From positions 1 to 64,000 of the forward strand of contig NZ_JAHXBG010000039.1 of the NCBI RefSeq assembly GCF_020103725.1: a stretch of DNA of 64,000 nt, read 5' to 3'. Numbering within the stretch: position 1 is the first letter of the stretch; each line of letters begins with the position of its first letter. Position numbers and translations under genes: made by a program. The notes under the pieces are model-generated. The model made no database searches. It saw only the letters and a program-made list of their open reading frames with translations, and was not told the DNA's origin. This document shows, in pieces, positions 7,938 through 15,863 of this stretch. This DNA is from Hyalangium gracile. GTDB lineage: Bacteria > Myxococcota > Myxococcia > Myxococcales > Myxococcaceae.

Positions 7938-9293
7938 ATGTCTCCGCGTCATCTGTCCGTCGTGGTTCTCCTCTGGGCACTGGCCACCGCTTGCAGCGGC
8001 ACGCGCGTGGTGCGCCTCGACACGGGCCAGGGCGAGCCCTTCACCCACATCCCCCGCACGGACGATGCCAGTCCAGTGGTTCTGGGGGAGGAAGAGTTCA
8101 CCCAGGCAATGGTGAAGGAGGTCCGGCGGCAGAGGCCCTCGTTCAACCCCGAGAAAGCCGCGCGAGAGTTGTTCGAGGTTCCCCCTCGCAGCGGCTGGTA
8201 CCGCTACACCCCGCGTGAAGGTGTTGTTCCTCTGGACGAGCCGCTCTCGGCTTCGCAGTGGGCCGAGGTGGCTGCACGAGTGACGCAGGAGTACCTGCGG
8301 TTCTGCGAGGCACTCGGGAAACCGGGCGATTGCCGGAAGGCGCTGATGAACAGCCCCGTCCTCACCGGGGATGGCCGCTATGCCCTCGGCATGTCCTTCG
8401 CTATCGAAGAGATCGTTCCCGAGATGATGCAGTCCTTCAAGGACATGGCCGATCCTGAGGCGATCAAGGCGTCACTCTACTGGACCATGGCGATCTACGC
8501 GGCGATGTGGCTGGCACCCGAGCCGGTGTTCTCCAAGGGGCTCGCGGCGGTCCTCACGGCCAGCTTCGTCTGCTACATCGGAGTGGACACGTTCTGGACG
8601 CTCATCCAGGGTTGGAGGCGGCTGGTGGAGGAGGTGGATCACGCCACCTCGTTCGCTGCGATCCGCGAGGCCGGGAAGAAGTATGGCAAAGTGATGGGGA
8701 AGAATGCGGCGAGGGCATTCGCCCTGCTGCTCACGGCTGCCATCGGCCAGACGGCAGCCAGCTTCTCAGCCAAGGTGCCCACCCTGCCCGGCTCGGCTCA
8801 AGCGTCAGCGGCGGGCGCGGCGCGGGTGGGAGTCCAGCTGACTGAGGTAGCGCAGGTGGAAGCAGTAGCCGTGACTGCTGATGCAGTCACCATCGCTCTT
8901 GCGCCCAACGCGGTCGCTTCAACGGCGGAAGGCTTGAGCGGTGCGGCATCAGGGCCGGTGGATGCAGAAGGCCCCTGGCACCACATCGCCTCTGACAAGT
9001 TCAGCACGTCGACAAACAACGGAGGGCCGTGGACGCCCAGGTATCAGGCACTCTTCGACAAGGCCGGAATGTCACTGGACGATGCAGCCAACAAGGTTCG
9101 TGTTCCGGGCCACAAGGGACCTCATCCGCAGGAGTACCACGAGGAGGTCTTCCGACGTTTGAGGGATGCAACGCTGGAGTGCCGTAGCATCCTGGAGTGC
9201 CGAGCGGCACTGACGAGCGAACTCCAACGACTGGGACGGCAGATCTCCACCCCGGGTACACGGCTCAACAAGCTTGTGACGCGGAACCCATGA
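7938..9293 (+). CDS. SitA-like lipoprotein toxin with C-terminal AHH nuclease domain
   Basis: A 451-residue protein with a lipoprotein signal (LWALATAC) followed by RVVRLDTGQG, a conserved middle region with hydrophobic segments (about residues 175-220 and 255-275), an Ala/Val-rich linker and a C-terminal nuclease-like domain from about 345 with WHHIASDKF, NNGGPWTP, KVRVPGHKGPHPQEYH. This matches AHH-type polymorphic toxins. Myxobacterial SitA toxins are lipoproteins exchanged between kin through TraAB outer-membrane exchange and neutralised by a downstream immunity gene; the layout here fits, most like the SitA5 group. Nuclease activity and delivery route are inferred. SD GAGAGG upstream of ATG 7938. 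Confidence 0.85.
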   Translation: MSPRHLSVVVLLWALATACSGTRVVRLDTGQGEPFTHIPRTDDASPVVLGEEEFTQAMVKEVRRQRPSFNPEKAARELFEVPPRSGWYRYTPREGVVPLDEPLSASQWAEVAARVTQEYLRFCEALGKPGDCRKALMNSPVLTGDGRYALGMSFAIEEIVPEMMQSFKDMADPEAIKASLYWTMAIYAAMWLAPEPVFSKGLAAVLTASFVCYIGVDTFWTLIQGWRRLVEEVDHATSFAAIREAGKKYGKVMGKNAARAFALLLTAAIGQTAASFSAKVPTLPGSAQASAAGAARVGVQLTEVAQVEAVAVTADAVTIALAPNAVASTAEGLSGAASGPVDAEGPWHHIASDKFSTSTNNGGPWTPRYQALFDKAGMSLDDAANKVRVPGHKGPHPQEYHEEVFRRLRDATLECRSILECRAALTSELQRLGRQISTPGTRLNKLVTRNP

Positions 9294-9308
9294 TTCAAGG
9301 AAGCGACG

Positions 9309-9878
9309 ATGGCGAAGCGGTACTTCGACCTCTCCGATGACGTTTACATTGCCGGCCGCTGGCATCTGGGCACACCCATCGATTCAGCAGGACAGGAGCA
9401 TGGGTCGTGGCTGTTCATGCAGGGAGAACCCGCTCGAGTCCAGGGACAGCTGCGGGTCCCCCTCTATCGTCCTGGCAGGCCGCTCGACTTTTCGCTCGCG
9501 GATGCTGGGGCCATTCCTGTTGTCCACGCCAGGGTCGCTTCGCTCCTGAAGCAATTGGCCCCTGGGGATATCCAGCTCTTCCCTGTCGAGATCGATGGAC
9601 AGACGGATCAATTCTGCCTCATGAATGTCACTCGTCTGGTGATGTGCATCGACGATGCCGCATCCGAGGAGGTGGAGTATTGGACTCCCGAGGATGGGCG
9701 TCCGGAGAAGACCGGCAAGTACCGAGCCGTGGCCGGTATGCGAATTGATCCCTCGAAGGTGGGGGATGCCAGGGTCTTCCGCCCTTGGGGATGGACCATC
9801 GCCCTCATCGTCGCCGAGGAGATCAAGGAAGCTCTAGATCACATCGGAGCCACAGGGACGAAGTTCAAGGAGGTGTAG
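9309..9878 (+). CDS. Imm11-family immunity protein (SitI-like)
   Basis: A 189-residue cytosolic protein, 15 nt downstream of the AHH toxin and co-oriented. The C-terminal half carries the family pattern of Imm11 (DUF1629): NVTRLVMCIDDA, EYWTPEDGRPEKTGKYR, GMRIDPSKVGDARVFRPWGW and a GATGTKF ending. Its expected role is to neutralise the neighbouring toxin in the producing or recipient cell. Cognate specificity is inferred from adjacency. Confidence 0.88.
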   Translation: MAKRYFDLSDDVYIAGRWHLGTPIDSAGQEHGSWLFMQGEPARVQGQLRVPLYRPGRPLDFSLADAGAIPVVHARVASLLKQLAPGDIQLFPVEIDGQTDQFCLMNVTRLVMCIDDAASEEVEYWTPEDGRPEKTGKYRAVAGMRIDPSKVGDARVFRPWGWTIALIVAEEIKEALDHIGATGTKFKEV

Positions 9879-9934
9879 TTCGTCGGGTCACTCACCGTGG
9901 GCACAAGCCACGCTGTGAGCTATTCTCCTCGTAT

Positions 9935-10870
9935 ATGATGGCCCTAGAACAGCTTCGCGTCCGCGTCAGCGATGACCTTGTGCTTGATGCAGGAGAGTGC
10001 AGAATAGTAGAGGGGTCACATGGTCTCGAACGAATCGTTCAGCCTCCACGGACCACCCTCTTCCACCAGCTTATCAATTACCTGAGGGCAAAACCTGCTC
10101 CGCAAGATCAACCTTCTGGAACCTTCCTTTCCCGAGAGGGAGTCGCAGCCGCTGCCGTGACTCTCCGATGGGGCTCCTACCTCTCGGTGCTTGCTGACCG
10201 CAACAAACCTATATGGCGCGAGGTGCGCTCCCCAGACGTCAGCCGCATAAGCGATGATGAGATGGCGCGGATTAACATCGAATCATCAGCGGCAATGGCG
10301 GAGTGGATTGACATCTTCCGCACGGATGCAGTGGGCTACGCGTCACTGGTGGACAAGGCCGTGAGTTACCTGCCCGTGCCAAGGAAGCTATCGAAGCCAA
10401 GCCATGTCCCCCCACAGGAGTTACTGCCCTCCACATTCACCAACATCCCTGACATCTTGAAAGCTCAAGCGCCCCAGTTTTTTTCATCGCCAATAAAGAG
10501 CGCCATCGAGCAACACCCGAGCAGGATGCTTGCGAATGCGCTGATCAATGCTGCTTGGCGTAACGGGCCCGTCGAGAGTCTCCATGCTGGAGATTTTCAC
10601 GGCTACCCACTCAATAAGTGCCGTGTAACGCCCAAAGATGTGCGGGAACTACTAGGTTTCGCGAGTGACAGAATGGCGCGTGGGATGGACGTGTGCCTCG
10701 TGCTGAAGAAGCCAAAGCACTCCTGGCCGCAGCAGGTCCTGTCATACCTAGCGCTCCAACCTTTCATTGTTCCTTCTGGTTGGTCACTGACGGAGTCGTC
10801 TCGCGAGATTCGCCTGATAGATCATCCCAGTGCTCGCGCAGTAGCCGATGCACGAAGAACTAAGCAGTGA
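9935..10870 (+). CDS. Unknown protein in the toxin island
   Basis: A 311-residue protein of no family I recognise. The start at ATG 9935 (MMALEQ...) was chosen over an upstream extension overlapping the immunity gene. Visible features: no signal peptide or membrane segment, a conserved-looking stretch NAAWRNGPVESLHAG, then a segment beginning CRVTPKDVRELLGFA, and a C-terminal WSLTESSREIRLIDHP. Base composition is clearly lower in GC than neighbours and uses rare codons such as ATA, so it was probably acquired horizontally. It could be an accessory factor, an orphan immunity protein or a remnant defence gene. Confidence 0.7.
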   Translation: MMALEQLRVRVSDDLVLDAGECRIVEGSHGLERIVQPPRTTLFHQLINYLRAKPAPQDQPSGTFLSREGVAAAAVTLRWGSYLSVLADRNKPIWREVRSPDVSRISDDEMARINIESSAAMAEWIDIFRTDAVGYASLVDKAVSYLPVPRKLSKPSHVPPQELLPSTFTNIPDILKAQAPQFFSSPIKSAIEQHPSRMLANALINAAWRNGPVESLHAGDFHGYPLNKCRVTPKDVRELLGFASDRMARGMDVCLVLKKPKHSWPQQVLSYLALQPFIVPSGWSLTESSREIRLIDHPSARAVADARRTKQ

Positions 10871-11231
10871 AGTCCTCGAATCACCGGCACGGCAGACATC
10901 CTCGGGTGCGAAGTTCTGCAACCGATCTGCTTAACCGGGTTCAGCATCAGCGCATAGGGTGGGTGCCGAGCGAGCAGAGGGGCGACACCTCGAACCAACT
11001 GGTCCTACAACCATACCAGTTCGCCCAGAGCGTGCCGGTGAGGGGTTCCCGCGAACTGGTTGAGTGAAGGAGAGCCGTGTGCCGAGGGAGAGCGGGACGA
11101 CCGGCGCGGGAGGACCCGTCAGAACGGGAATACCTGCGCCGAGACGAGGGCTCCGTGACCTGCGTTCCCAAGACGTAGGCCCGTACTCTCCGTCTAGTCA
11201 CTCGGGGGTTCGCGGACAGTCCATTAACCCG
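10871..11231. other. Noncoding, structured stretch of the accessory island
   Basis: No credible protein. The segment 10991-11059 has complementary blocks: CCAGTTCG at 11016-11023 can pair either with the upstream block around 10991-11002 (with a bulge) or with CGAACTGG at 11052-11059. Downstream, GAAGGAGAGCCGTGTGC (from 11067) resembles the 5' side of group II intron domain V, but the matching 3' strand ending in ACGGTTC is absent. It may be decayed retroelement RNA or an unrelated structured RNA. Confidence 0.35.
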
Positions 11232-11260
11232 CTTCAGGTAAGTCGCTTGAGCAGTCTCAG
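11232..11260 (+). repeat. Left terminal inverted repeat
   Basis: 29-bp arm starting CTTCAGGTAAGTCGCTT; pairs with 12041-12069 in inverted orientation, 27 of 29 identical. Lies about 200 bp upstream of the retropepsin-like gene. Confidence 0.75.
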
Positions 11261-11435
11261 AGGGAGGATGGGCAACCTCTCCAAGGAGACCGCTTTAATA
11301 CTTGTCGCTCAAGGATGTGCCTGAGTGGCTGGCGTGCCTCGCGCGGGTACCACCGATGGTACCACCCGGTACCAACGACTAGACTGGCGGACCTCAACAG
11401 GAGCGATCAGCTCACGGACGAAAAGCGGCCACGAG

Positions 11436-11963
11436 ATGACCATTCGCCACGAGATCGTTGAGGAGTTTACGTTTCGCAACGGGACCCGCGCATTCACCAC
11501 CGACAACGCAGTTATCGACACCGGCGCGCAGCGCACGATCATTACTCAGGCAGTTGTCGACGCACTTGAACTCGACGCGTGCGGCACAGTCGACGTGTCG
11601 AGTCCAGGGCATGAACCGATGATCGCCGTCGAATACCGGTGCCTCGTCGCATGGACGATGTACGAGGGCCAGGGGTTTGCGTCAACCCACGATGTGCTCT
11701 GTATCCCGGGAGCAGAGTAGGTGCTGATTGGTTTCGCCTTCGTGCGCGCTCACAAGTTGTCCGTGGACTTTCAGAACCAAGGACTGGTTGGCACCGCACC
11801 GAACAGCGCAGTGCCCCTGACGGGAGGTGGATACGCCCTCAACATGCCGCGCTCGTACCTGCTCAAGCTCAACAGCGAAAGGGCCAATGCTGCGAAACCG
11901 GGGGCGATCCTACGACCGCATCCTGCGTGGCGACTCGAGCTGCCTGCTCTCATCAAGAAGTAG
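11436..11963 (+). pseudogene. Retropepsin-like (clan AA) aspartic protease gene interrupted by in-frame TAG
   Basis: ATG 11436 opens a 94-codon stretch with the aspartic protease signature AVIDTGAQRTIIT; the frame meets TAG at 11718-11720 and continues in the same frame for 81 more residues beginning VLIGFAFVRAHKLSVDF. The downstream half carries the family's second motif (hydrophobic-LIG, then a DF/VDP-like strand), so the two halves make one ordinary domain of this small-protein family. No frameshift is needed. Either a recent nonsense mutation or readthrough would explain it; I favour a pseudogene because it sits in a decaying element. Confidence 0.7.
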
Positions 11964-12040
11964 CGCAAGGAGGACACCCCTAACCTGCCTCAACAGCTTC
12001 CGCTAAGACGGGCTCCTCGAAGAAGCCGTCTGTTCTCCCG

Positions 12041-12069
12041 CTGAGGCTGCTTAAGCGACTTACCTGAAG
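12041..12069 (-). repeat. Right terminal inverted repeat
   Basis: 29-bp arm ending AGCGACTTACCTGAAG; the inverted copy of 11232-11260. It lies 45 bp before the stop of the GreA/GreB-like gene on the opposite strand, marking the right limit of the accessory island. Confidence 0.75.
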
Positions 12070-12113
12070 GGATTTAGCCTGCTCCGCTTCGTTCACGGCC
12101 GCCGAAGAGACCC

Positions 12114-12629
12114 TCATGCCACGTCGAGCACGGTCCACTCGTGCACTTCGCCCGCGAGCGTCACGTCGACGCTTTCTCCCGCGCGGCGCCCCATCAGGGC
12201 ACGGCCCACGGGTGAGGCGGGAGTGATAACGGACAGGAAGCCATCACCGCCGGGGCCGGTCAGCTCCGTGCCTGCCCCCACCGGGAGCAGGAAGAAGGTG
12301 CGCTCGTCGTAGCCCGTGTCGTCTTCCGTGCGCACATCCACGATGGCGCCCAGCGCCACCGGAGTACGCCGGTTGAAACGCGGCAAATCCGCCTCCCGGA
12401 AGGCGGTGAGCAGGCTGATCTCCTCCTGGACGCGACGGGCCCGAGCGGCCTGTCCCGTGGCCAGGCTGCCGTACTCAATCGCGGCTCTGCCGTCTTCCTT
12501 CTTCTCGGATTCGGTCGCCAGGGAACGCGCGGCCTCGCGCGCCTCGATCTGGGCACGGACGGCGAGCCGGTCGCTGTGCTGGAGACGTTCGGCGAGCTGA
12601 GCCATCAGCTCTCTCTTGTCGAGTCCCAT
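12114..12629 (-). CDS. GreA/GreB-family transcription factor-like protein
   Basis: A 171-residue protein with an N-terminal charged coiled-coil (residues 1-80, ending near RVQEEISLL) and a C-terminal FKBP-like domain with LGAIVDV, the FLLPVGAG strand, ITPASPVGRALMGRRAGE and a VTVDVA-like terminal strand. Gre factors act in the RNA polymerase secondary channel to rescue backtracked complexes; this family also includes non-cleaving regulators. ATG 12629 is preferred; a longer in-frame extension to 13511 covers the divergent DUF4336 gene and is spurious. Next to the accessory island, but normal in composition. Confidence 0.85.
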   Translation of the reverse strand: MGLDKRELMAQLAERLQHSDRLAVRAQIEAREAARSLATESEKKEDGRAAIEYGSLATGQAARARRVQEEISLLTAFREADLPRFNRRTPVALGAIVDVRTEDDTGYDERTFFLLPVGAGTELTGPGGDGFLSVITPASPVGRALMGRRAGESVDVTLAGEVHEWTVLDVA

Positions 12630-12740
12630 GACACACCACTGTAGCGGCGGCACGGACGGGCTCCAGTTTCTGGACGGTGGCCACGCCAGCAGGCTCCCCG
12701 TGCGCCGTGGCCCCGCGTAACGTCCCTCCCAGGAGCCCCT

Positions 12741-13481
12741 ATGTTCGTGTACGAGCCCCTCAACACGTTGAAGCCCGTCGCCGAGGACCTCTGGGTGGTG
12801 GATGGGCCCGTCGTCCGCATGGCGATGTATGGCGGAACCATCCCGTTCCCAACGCGGATGACCGTGGTCCGGCTCGGAGCGGGCGAGCTCTTCCTCCACT
12901 CGCCGACGGCGCTCGTCGACAGCCTCCGGGCAGAGCTCGATCGCCTGGGCCCCGTGCGGCACCTCGTCTCGCCGAACAAGATCCACTACGCCAGCATCGC
13001 GGCCTGGAAGGCGGCCTATCCCGAGGCGATCGCCTGGGCCTCGCCCGGAGTTCGCGAGCGCGCGGCCTCCCAACGGATCGCCGTGACGTTCGACGCGGAT
13101 CTGGGTGACGCACCCGAGCCAGCCTGGGCCGCCGACGTCGACCAGTTTCTGTTCCGCGGCAGCCGCTTCATGGACGAGGTCGTCTTCCTCCATCGAAAGA
13201 GCCGGACGCTCCTGCTGGCGGATCTGATCGAGAACTTCGAGCGCCAGCGGGTCAGCGGCCTGCCGAAGTTGCTCATGCGGCTCAGCGGCGCGGTGGATCC
13301 CGATGGCAAGGCCCCACTGGACCTGCGGATGACCTTCACGGGTCGCAAGCAGGTGGCGCGCGAGTGCTACCGGCGCATGGCCGCCTGGAAGCCCGAGCGC
13401 ATCATCCTCGCGCATGGCCGCTGGTACCCAGCGGATGGCGAGCGGGAGCTCCACCGGGCCTTTCGCTGGCTGGGAGCATGA
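12741..13481 (+). CDS. DUF4336 domain-containing protein
   Basis: A 246-residue cytosolic protein matching the DUF4336 pattern: N-terminal PLNTLKPVAEDLWVVDGP, FPTRMTVVRLGAGELFLHSP, HLVSPNKIHY (equivalent to a metallo-beta-lactamase-like LV.PN..HH region) and AWKPERIILAHG. The family is thought to have a degenerate metallo-hydrolase fold; its function is unknown. Divergent from the Gre-like gene with a 111-bp intergenic region. Confidence 0.82.
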   Translation: MFVYEPLNTLKPVAEDLWVVDGPVVRMAMYGGTIPFPTRMTVVRLGAGELFLHSPTALVDSLRAELDRLGPVRHLVSPNKIHYASIAAWKAAYPEAIAWASPGVRERAASQRIAVTFDADLGDAPEPAWAADVDQFLFRGSRFMDEVVFLHRKSRTLLLADLIENFERQRVSGLPKLLMRLSGAVDPDGKAPLDLRMTFTGRKQVARECYRRMAAWKPERIILAHGRWYPADGERELHRAFRWLGA

Positions 13482-13583
13482 CCCGGCCATGGACAGCCCG
13501 GCTCTTCTCAAAGCCCCAGCCTTGGGCTAACTCCTGCCCGGCCTCTGAAATCGGGGCCTTCTCCTCTCACTCCTCCTTTGCCC

Positions 13584-15749
13584 ATGCGCCTCTCCCGCCT
13601 CCTCTTGGTCGCGCTCCTCGCGGCCTGCGCCACGCCTCCCCCGCCGACTCCCACGCCGGAGGCCGCCGCGCCTGCTCCCGCCGCCGCGGCGCCCGCCCCC
13701 GCGCAGCCCACGCCGCCCGTGGCCAGGCGCGTGCCGCACCCCGTCACGCTCCACGGGGACACCCGCCAGGACGACTACTTCTGGCTGCGAGAGAAGGAGA
13801 ACGCCGAGGTCCGCGCCTACCTGGAGGCGGAGGCCGCCTACACCGCCCAGGTGATGAAGCCCACCGAGGCCCTGCAGAAGAAGCTCTACGAGGAGATGCT
13901 CGGGCGCATCAAGCAGACGGACCTCGAGGTGCCCTACCGCCAGGGCGACTTCTACTATTACACCCGCACCGAGGAGGGGAAGCAGTACCCCTTCTACTGC
14001 CGGAAGAAGGGCAGCCTGGACGCGCCGGAGGAGGTGCTGCTCGACGTCAACGCGCTCGCCGAGGGCCACAAGTTCTACCGCGTGGGCACCTTCCAGGTGA
14101 GCGATGACGGCAACCTGCTGGCCTACGCCGTGGACACCACGGGCTACCGCCAGTTCACCCTCTACGTGAAGGATCTGCGCACCGGGAAGCTCGGCCCCGA
14201 GCAGATCGAGAAGACGGTCGGCTACAACGCCGCCTGGGCCGCCGACAACAAGACCTTCTTCTACGTCACCGAGGACTCCGCCAAGCGCCCCTACCGCGTG
14301 TGGCGGCACACGGTGGGGACCGACGGCAAGAGCGACACGCTCGTCTACGAGGAGAAGGACGAGCGCTTCACGGTCCGCGTCAGCCGCACCCTCTCCAAGG
14401 ACTACATCCTCTTCGACTCCCAGAGCGCGACGACGAGCGAGGTGCGCGTCCTCCCCGCCGGCAAGCCCACGGCGGCGCTCCAGCTGGTGGAGCCTCGGAA
14501 GCAGGACCACGAGTACAGCGTGGACCACCATGGAGAGCTCTTCTACATCGTCACCAACTCGGGGGGCCGCAACTACCGCCTCGTCACCGCGCCGGTGAAG
14601 GCTCCGGGCCAGAAGAACTGGAAGGAGCTCATCGCTCACCGGCAGCAGGTGATGCTCGAGTCCATCGTCCTCTTCAAGAACCACCTGGTCGTCTTCGAGC
14701 GCGACAACGGCCTGCAGCAGCTCGTCGTCACGAACCTGAAGACGCGCGACAGCCACCGCATCACCTTCCCCGAGCAGGTCTACACGGTGTTCGCCAGCGC
14801 GAACACCGAGTTCGACACCACCCAGCTGCGCTTCCAGTACACGTCCTTCATCACGCCCTTCTCCGTCTTCGACTACGACCTGGTCAGCCGGGAGCGGAAG
14901 CTGCTCAAGCAGCAGCCGGTGCTGGGTGGCTATGATCCGTCTCGCTACGAGACCGAGCGGCTGCTGGTGCCGGCCAAGGACGGCGTGCAGGTGCCCGTGA
15001 GCCTCGTGTACCGCAAGGGGATGAAGAAGGACGGCAGCGCGCCGCTGCTGCTCAAGGGCTATGGCTCCTATGGCTACCCCTCCTCGACGTACTTCGACTC
15101 CGGCCAGCTGTCGCTGCTGGATCGCGGCATGACGGTGGCCATCGCGCACATCCGCGGCGGCGGAGACATGGGCAAGCCCTGGCACGACGCGGGCCGGATG
15201 AAGAACAAGATGAACACCTTCACCGACTTCATCTCGGTGGCCGAGGCGCTCATCGCCCAGGGCTACACCTCCAAGGAGCGCCTGGCCATCATCGGCGGCA
15301 GCGCCGGCGGCCTGCTGATGGGCGCCGTCACGAACATGCGCCCGGACCTCTTCAAGGCGGTGGTGGCGCTCGTGCCCTTCGTGGATGTGATCAACACCAT
15401 GAGCGACACCAGCCTGCCGCTCACCGTGGGCGAGTTCGAGGAGTGGGGCAACCCGCAGGTGAAGGACGAGTACGAGTACATCCGCCAGTACAGCCCCTAC
15501 GAGAACGTCACCGCCAAGGCCTACCCGACGATGCTGGTGAGGACGGGCATCAACGACAGCCAGGTGGGCTACTGGGAGCCGGCCAAGTGGGTGGCGAAGC
15601 TGCGCGCGACGAAGACGGACAAGAACCCGCTGCTCTTCAACATCAACATGGCCGCGGGCCATGGCGGCTCGTCCGGGCGCTACGACTTCCTCAAGGAGAT
15701 CGCCTTCGACTACGCCTTCCTGCTCACGCAGCTCGGCGTGGAGAAGTAA
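13584..15749 (+). CDS. S9 family oligopeptidase B-like peptidase, lipoprotein
   Basis: A 721-residue prolyl-oligopeptidase-family serine peptidase. The N-terminus is a lipoprotein signal (LLVALLAAC), followed by an Ala/Pro linker, an N-terminal beta-propeller region and a C-terminal alpha/beta hydrolase domain. The catalytic triad is visible: Ser573 in GGSAGG, Asp658 in GINDSQV, His693 in AAGHGGSSGR. The oxyanion-region IRGGGDMG and YPSSTYFDSG are conserved. ATG 13584 is preferred over TTG 13578. It probably trims oligopeptides at the cell surface or in the periplasm, fitting a predatory or proteolytic lifestyle. Confidence 0.93.
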   Translation: MRLSRLLLVALLAACATPPPPTPTPEAAAPAPAAAAPAPAQPTPPVARRVPHPVTLHGDTRQDDYFWLREKENAEVRAYLEAEAAYTAQVMKPTEALQKKLYEEMLGRIKQTDLEVPYRQGDFYYYTRTEEGKQYPFYCRKKGSLDAPEEVLLDVNALAEGHKFYRVGTFQVSDDGNLLAYAVDTTGYRQFTLYVKDLRTGKLGPEQIEKTVGYNAAWAADNKTFFYVTEDSAKRPYRVWRHTVGTDGKSDTLVYEEKDERFTVRVSRTLSKDYILFDSQSATTSEVRVLPAGKPTAALQLVEPRKQDHEYSVDHHGELFYIVTNSGGRNYRLVTAPVKAPGQKNWKELIAHRQQVMLESIVLFKNHLVVFERDNGLQQLVVTNLKTRDSHRITFPEQVYTVFASANTEFDTTQLRFQYTSFITPFSVFDYDLVSRERKLLKQQPVLGGYDPSRYETERLLVPAKDGVQVPVSLVYRKGMKKDGSAPLLLKGYGSYGYPSSTYFDSGQLSLLDRGMTVAIAHIRGGGDMGKPWHDAGRMKNKMNTFTDFISVAEALIAQGYTSKERLAIIGGSAGGLLMGAVTNMRPDLFKAVVALVPFVDVINTMSDTSLPLTVGEFEEWGNPQVKDEYEYIRQYSPYENVTAKAYPTMLVRTGINDSQVGYWEPAKWVAKLRATKTDKNPLLFNINMAAGHGGSSGRYDFLKEIAFDYAFLLTQLGVEK

Positions 15750-15782
15750 CCGGCGCAGAGCGAGCACGGCATGCGCTCGCGT

Positions 15783-15813
15783 CCGCCCGTTCCTCCGCAT
15801 GCGGAACGGGCGG
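15783..15813 (+). terminator. GC-rich hairpin after the S9 peptidase gene
   Basis: A perfect 11-bp stem (15783-15793 with 15803-15813) around a 9-nt loop, 34 nt past the peptidase stop. No T-tract follows, so termination is plausible but not certain. Confidence 0.5.
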
Positions 15814-15863
15814 GCCCATGAGCGTGGGGAACGGCATGGAGGCCCTCACGGTTCCGGGGGCCC

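Larger units (their letters stand above)
11232..12069. mobile_element. 838-bp element bounded by inverted repeats, no transposase
   Basis: The first 29 bases (11232-11260) and the last 29 (12041-12069) are inverted copies with two mismatches; similarity continues inward for about 8 more bases. Inside lie the split retropepsin-like gene and a small hairpin near 12008-12031, but no transposase or integrase. This looks like a non-autonomous, MITE-like element or the ends of a decayed insertion sequence. Flanking target duplications could not be recognised. GC is lower than the chromosome around it. Confidence 0.55.

Noticed and set aside
11067-11110. Group II intron domain V
   Set aside because: The 5' GAGCCGTGTGC matches, but the pairing 3' strand and tetraloop are missing and no reverse transcriptase is present.
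13527-15800. 757-codon antisense frame over the S9 peptidase
   Set aside because: Shadow of a well-supported peptidase with full catalytic triad; low-complexity translation.
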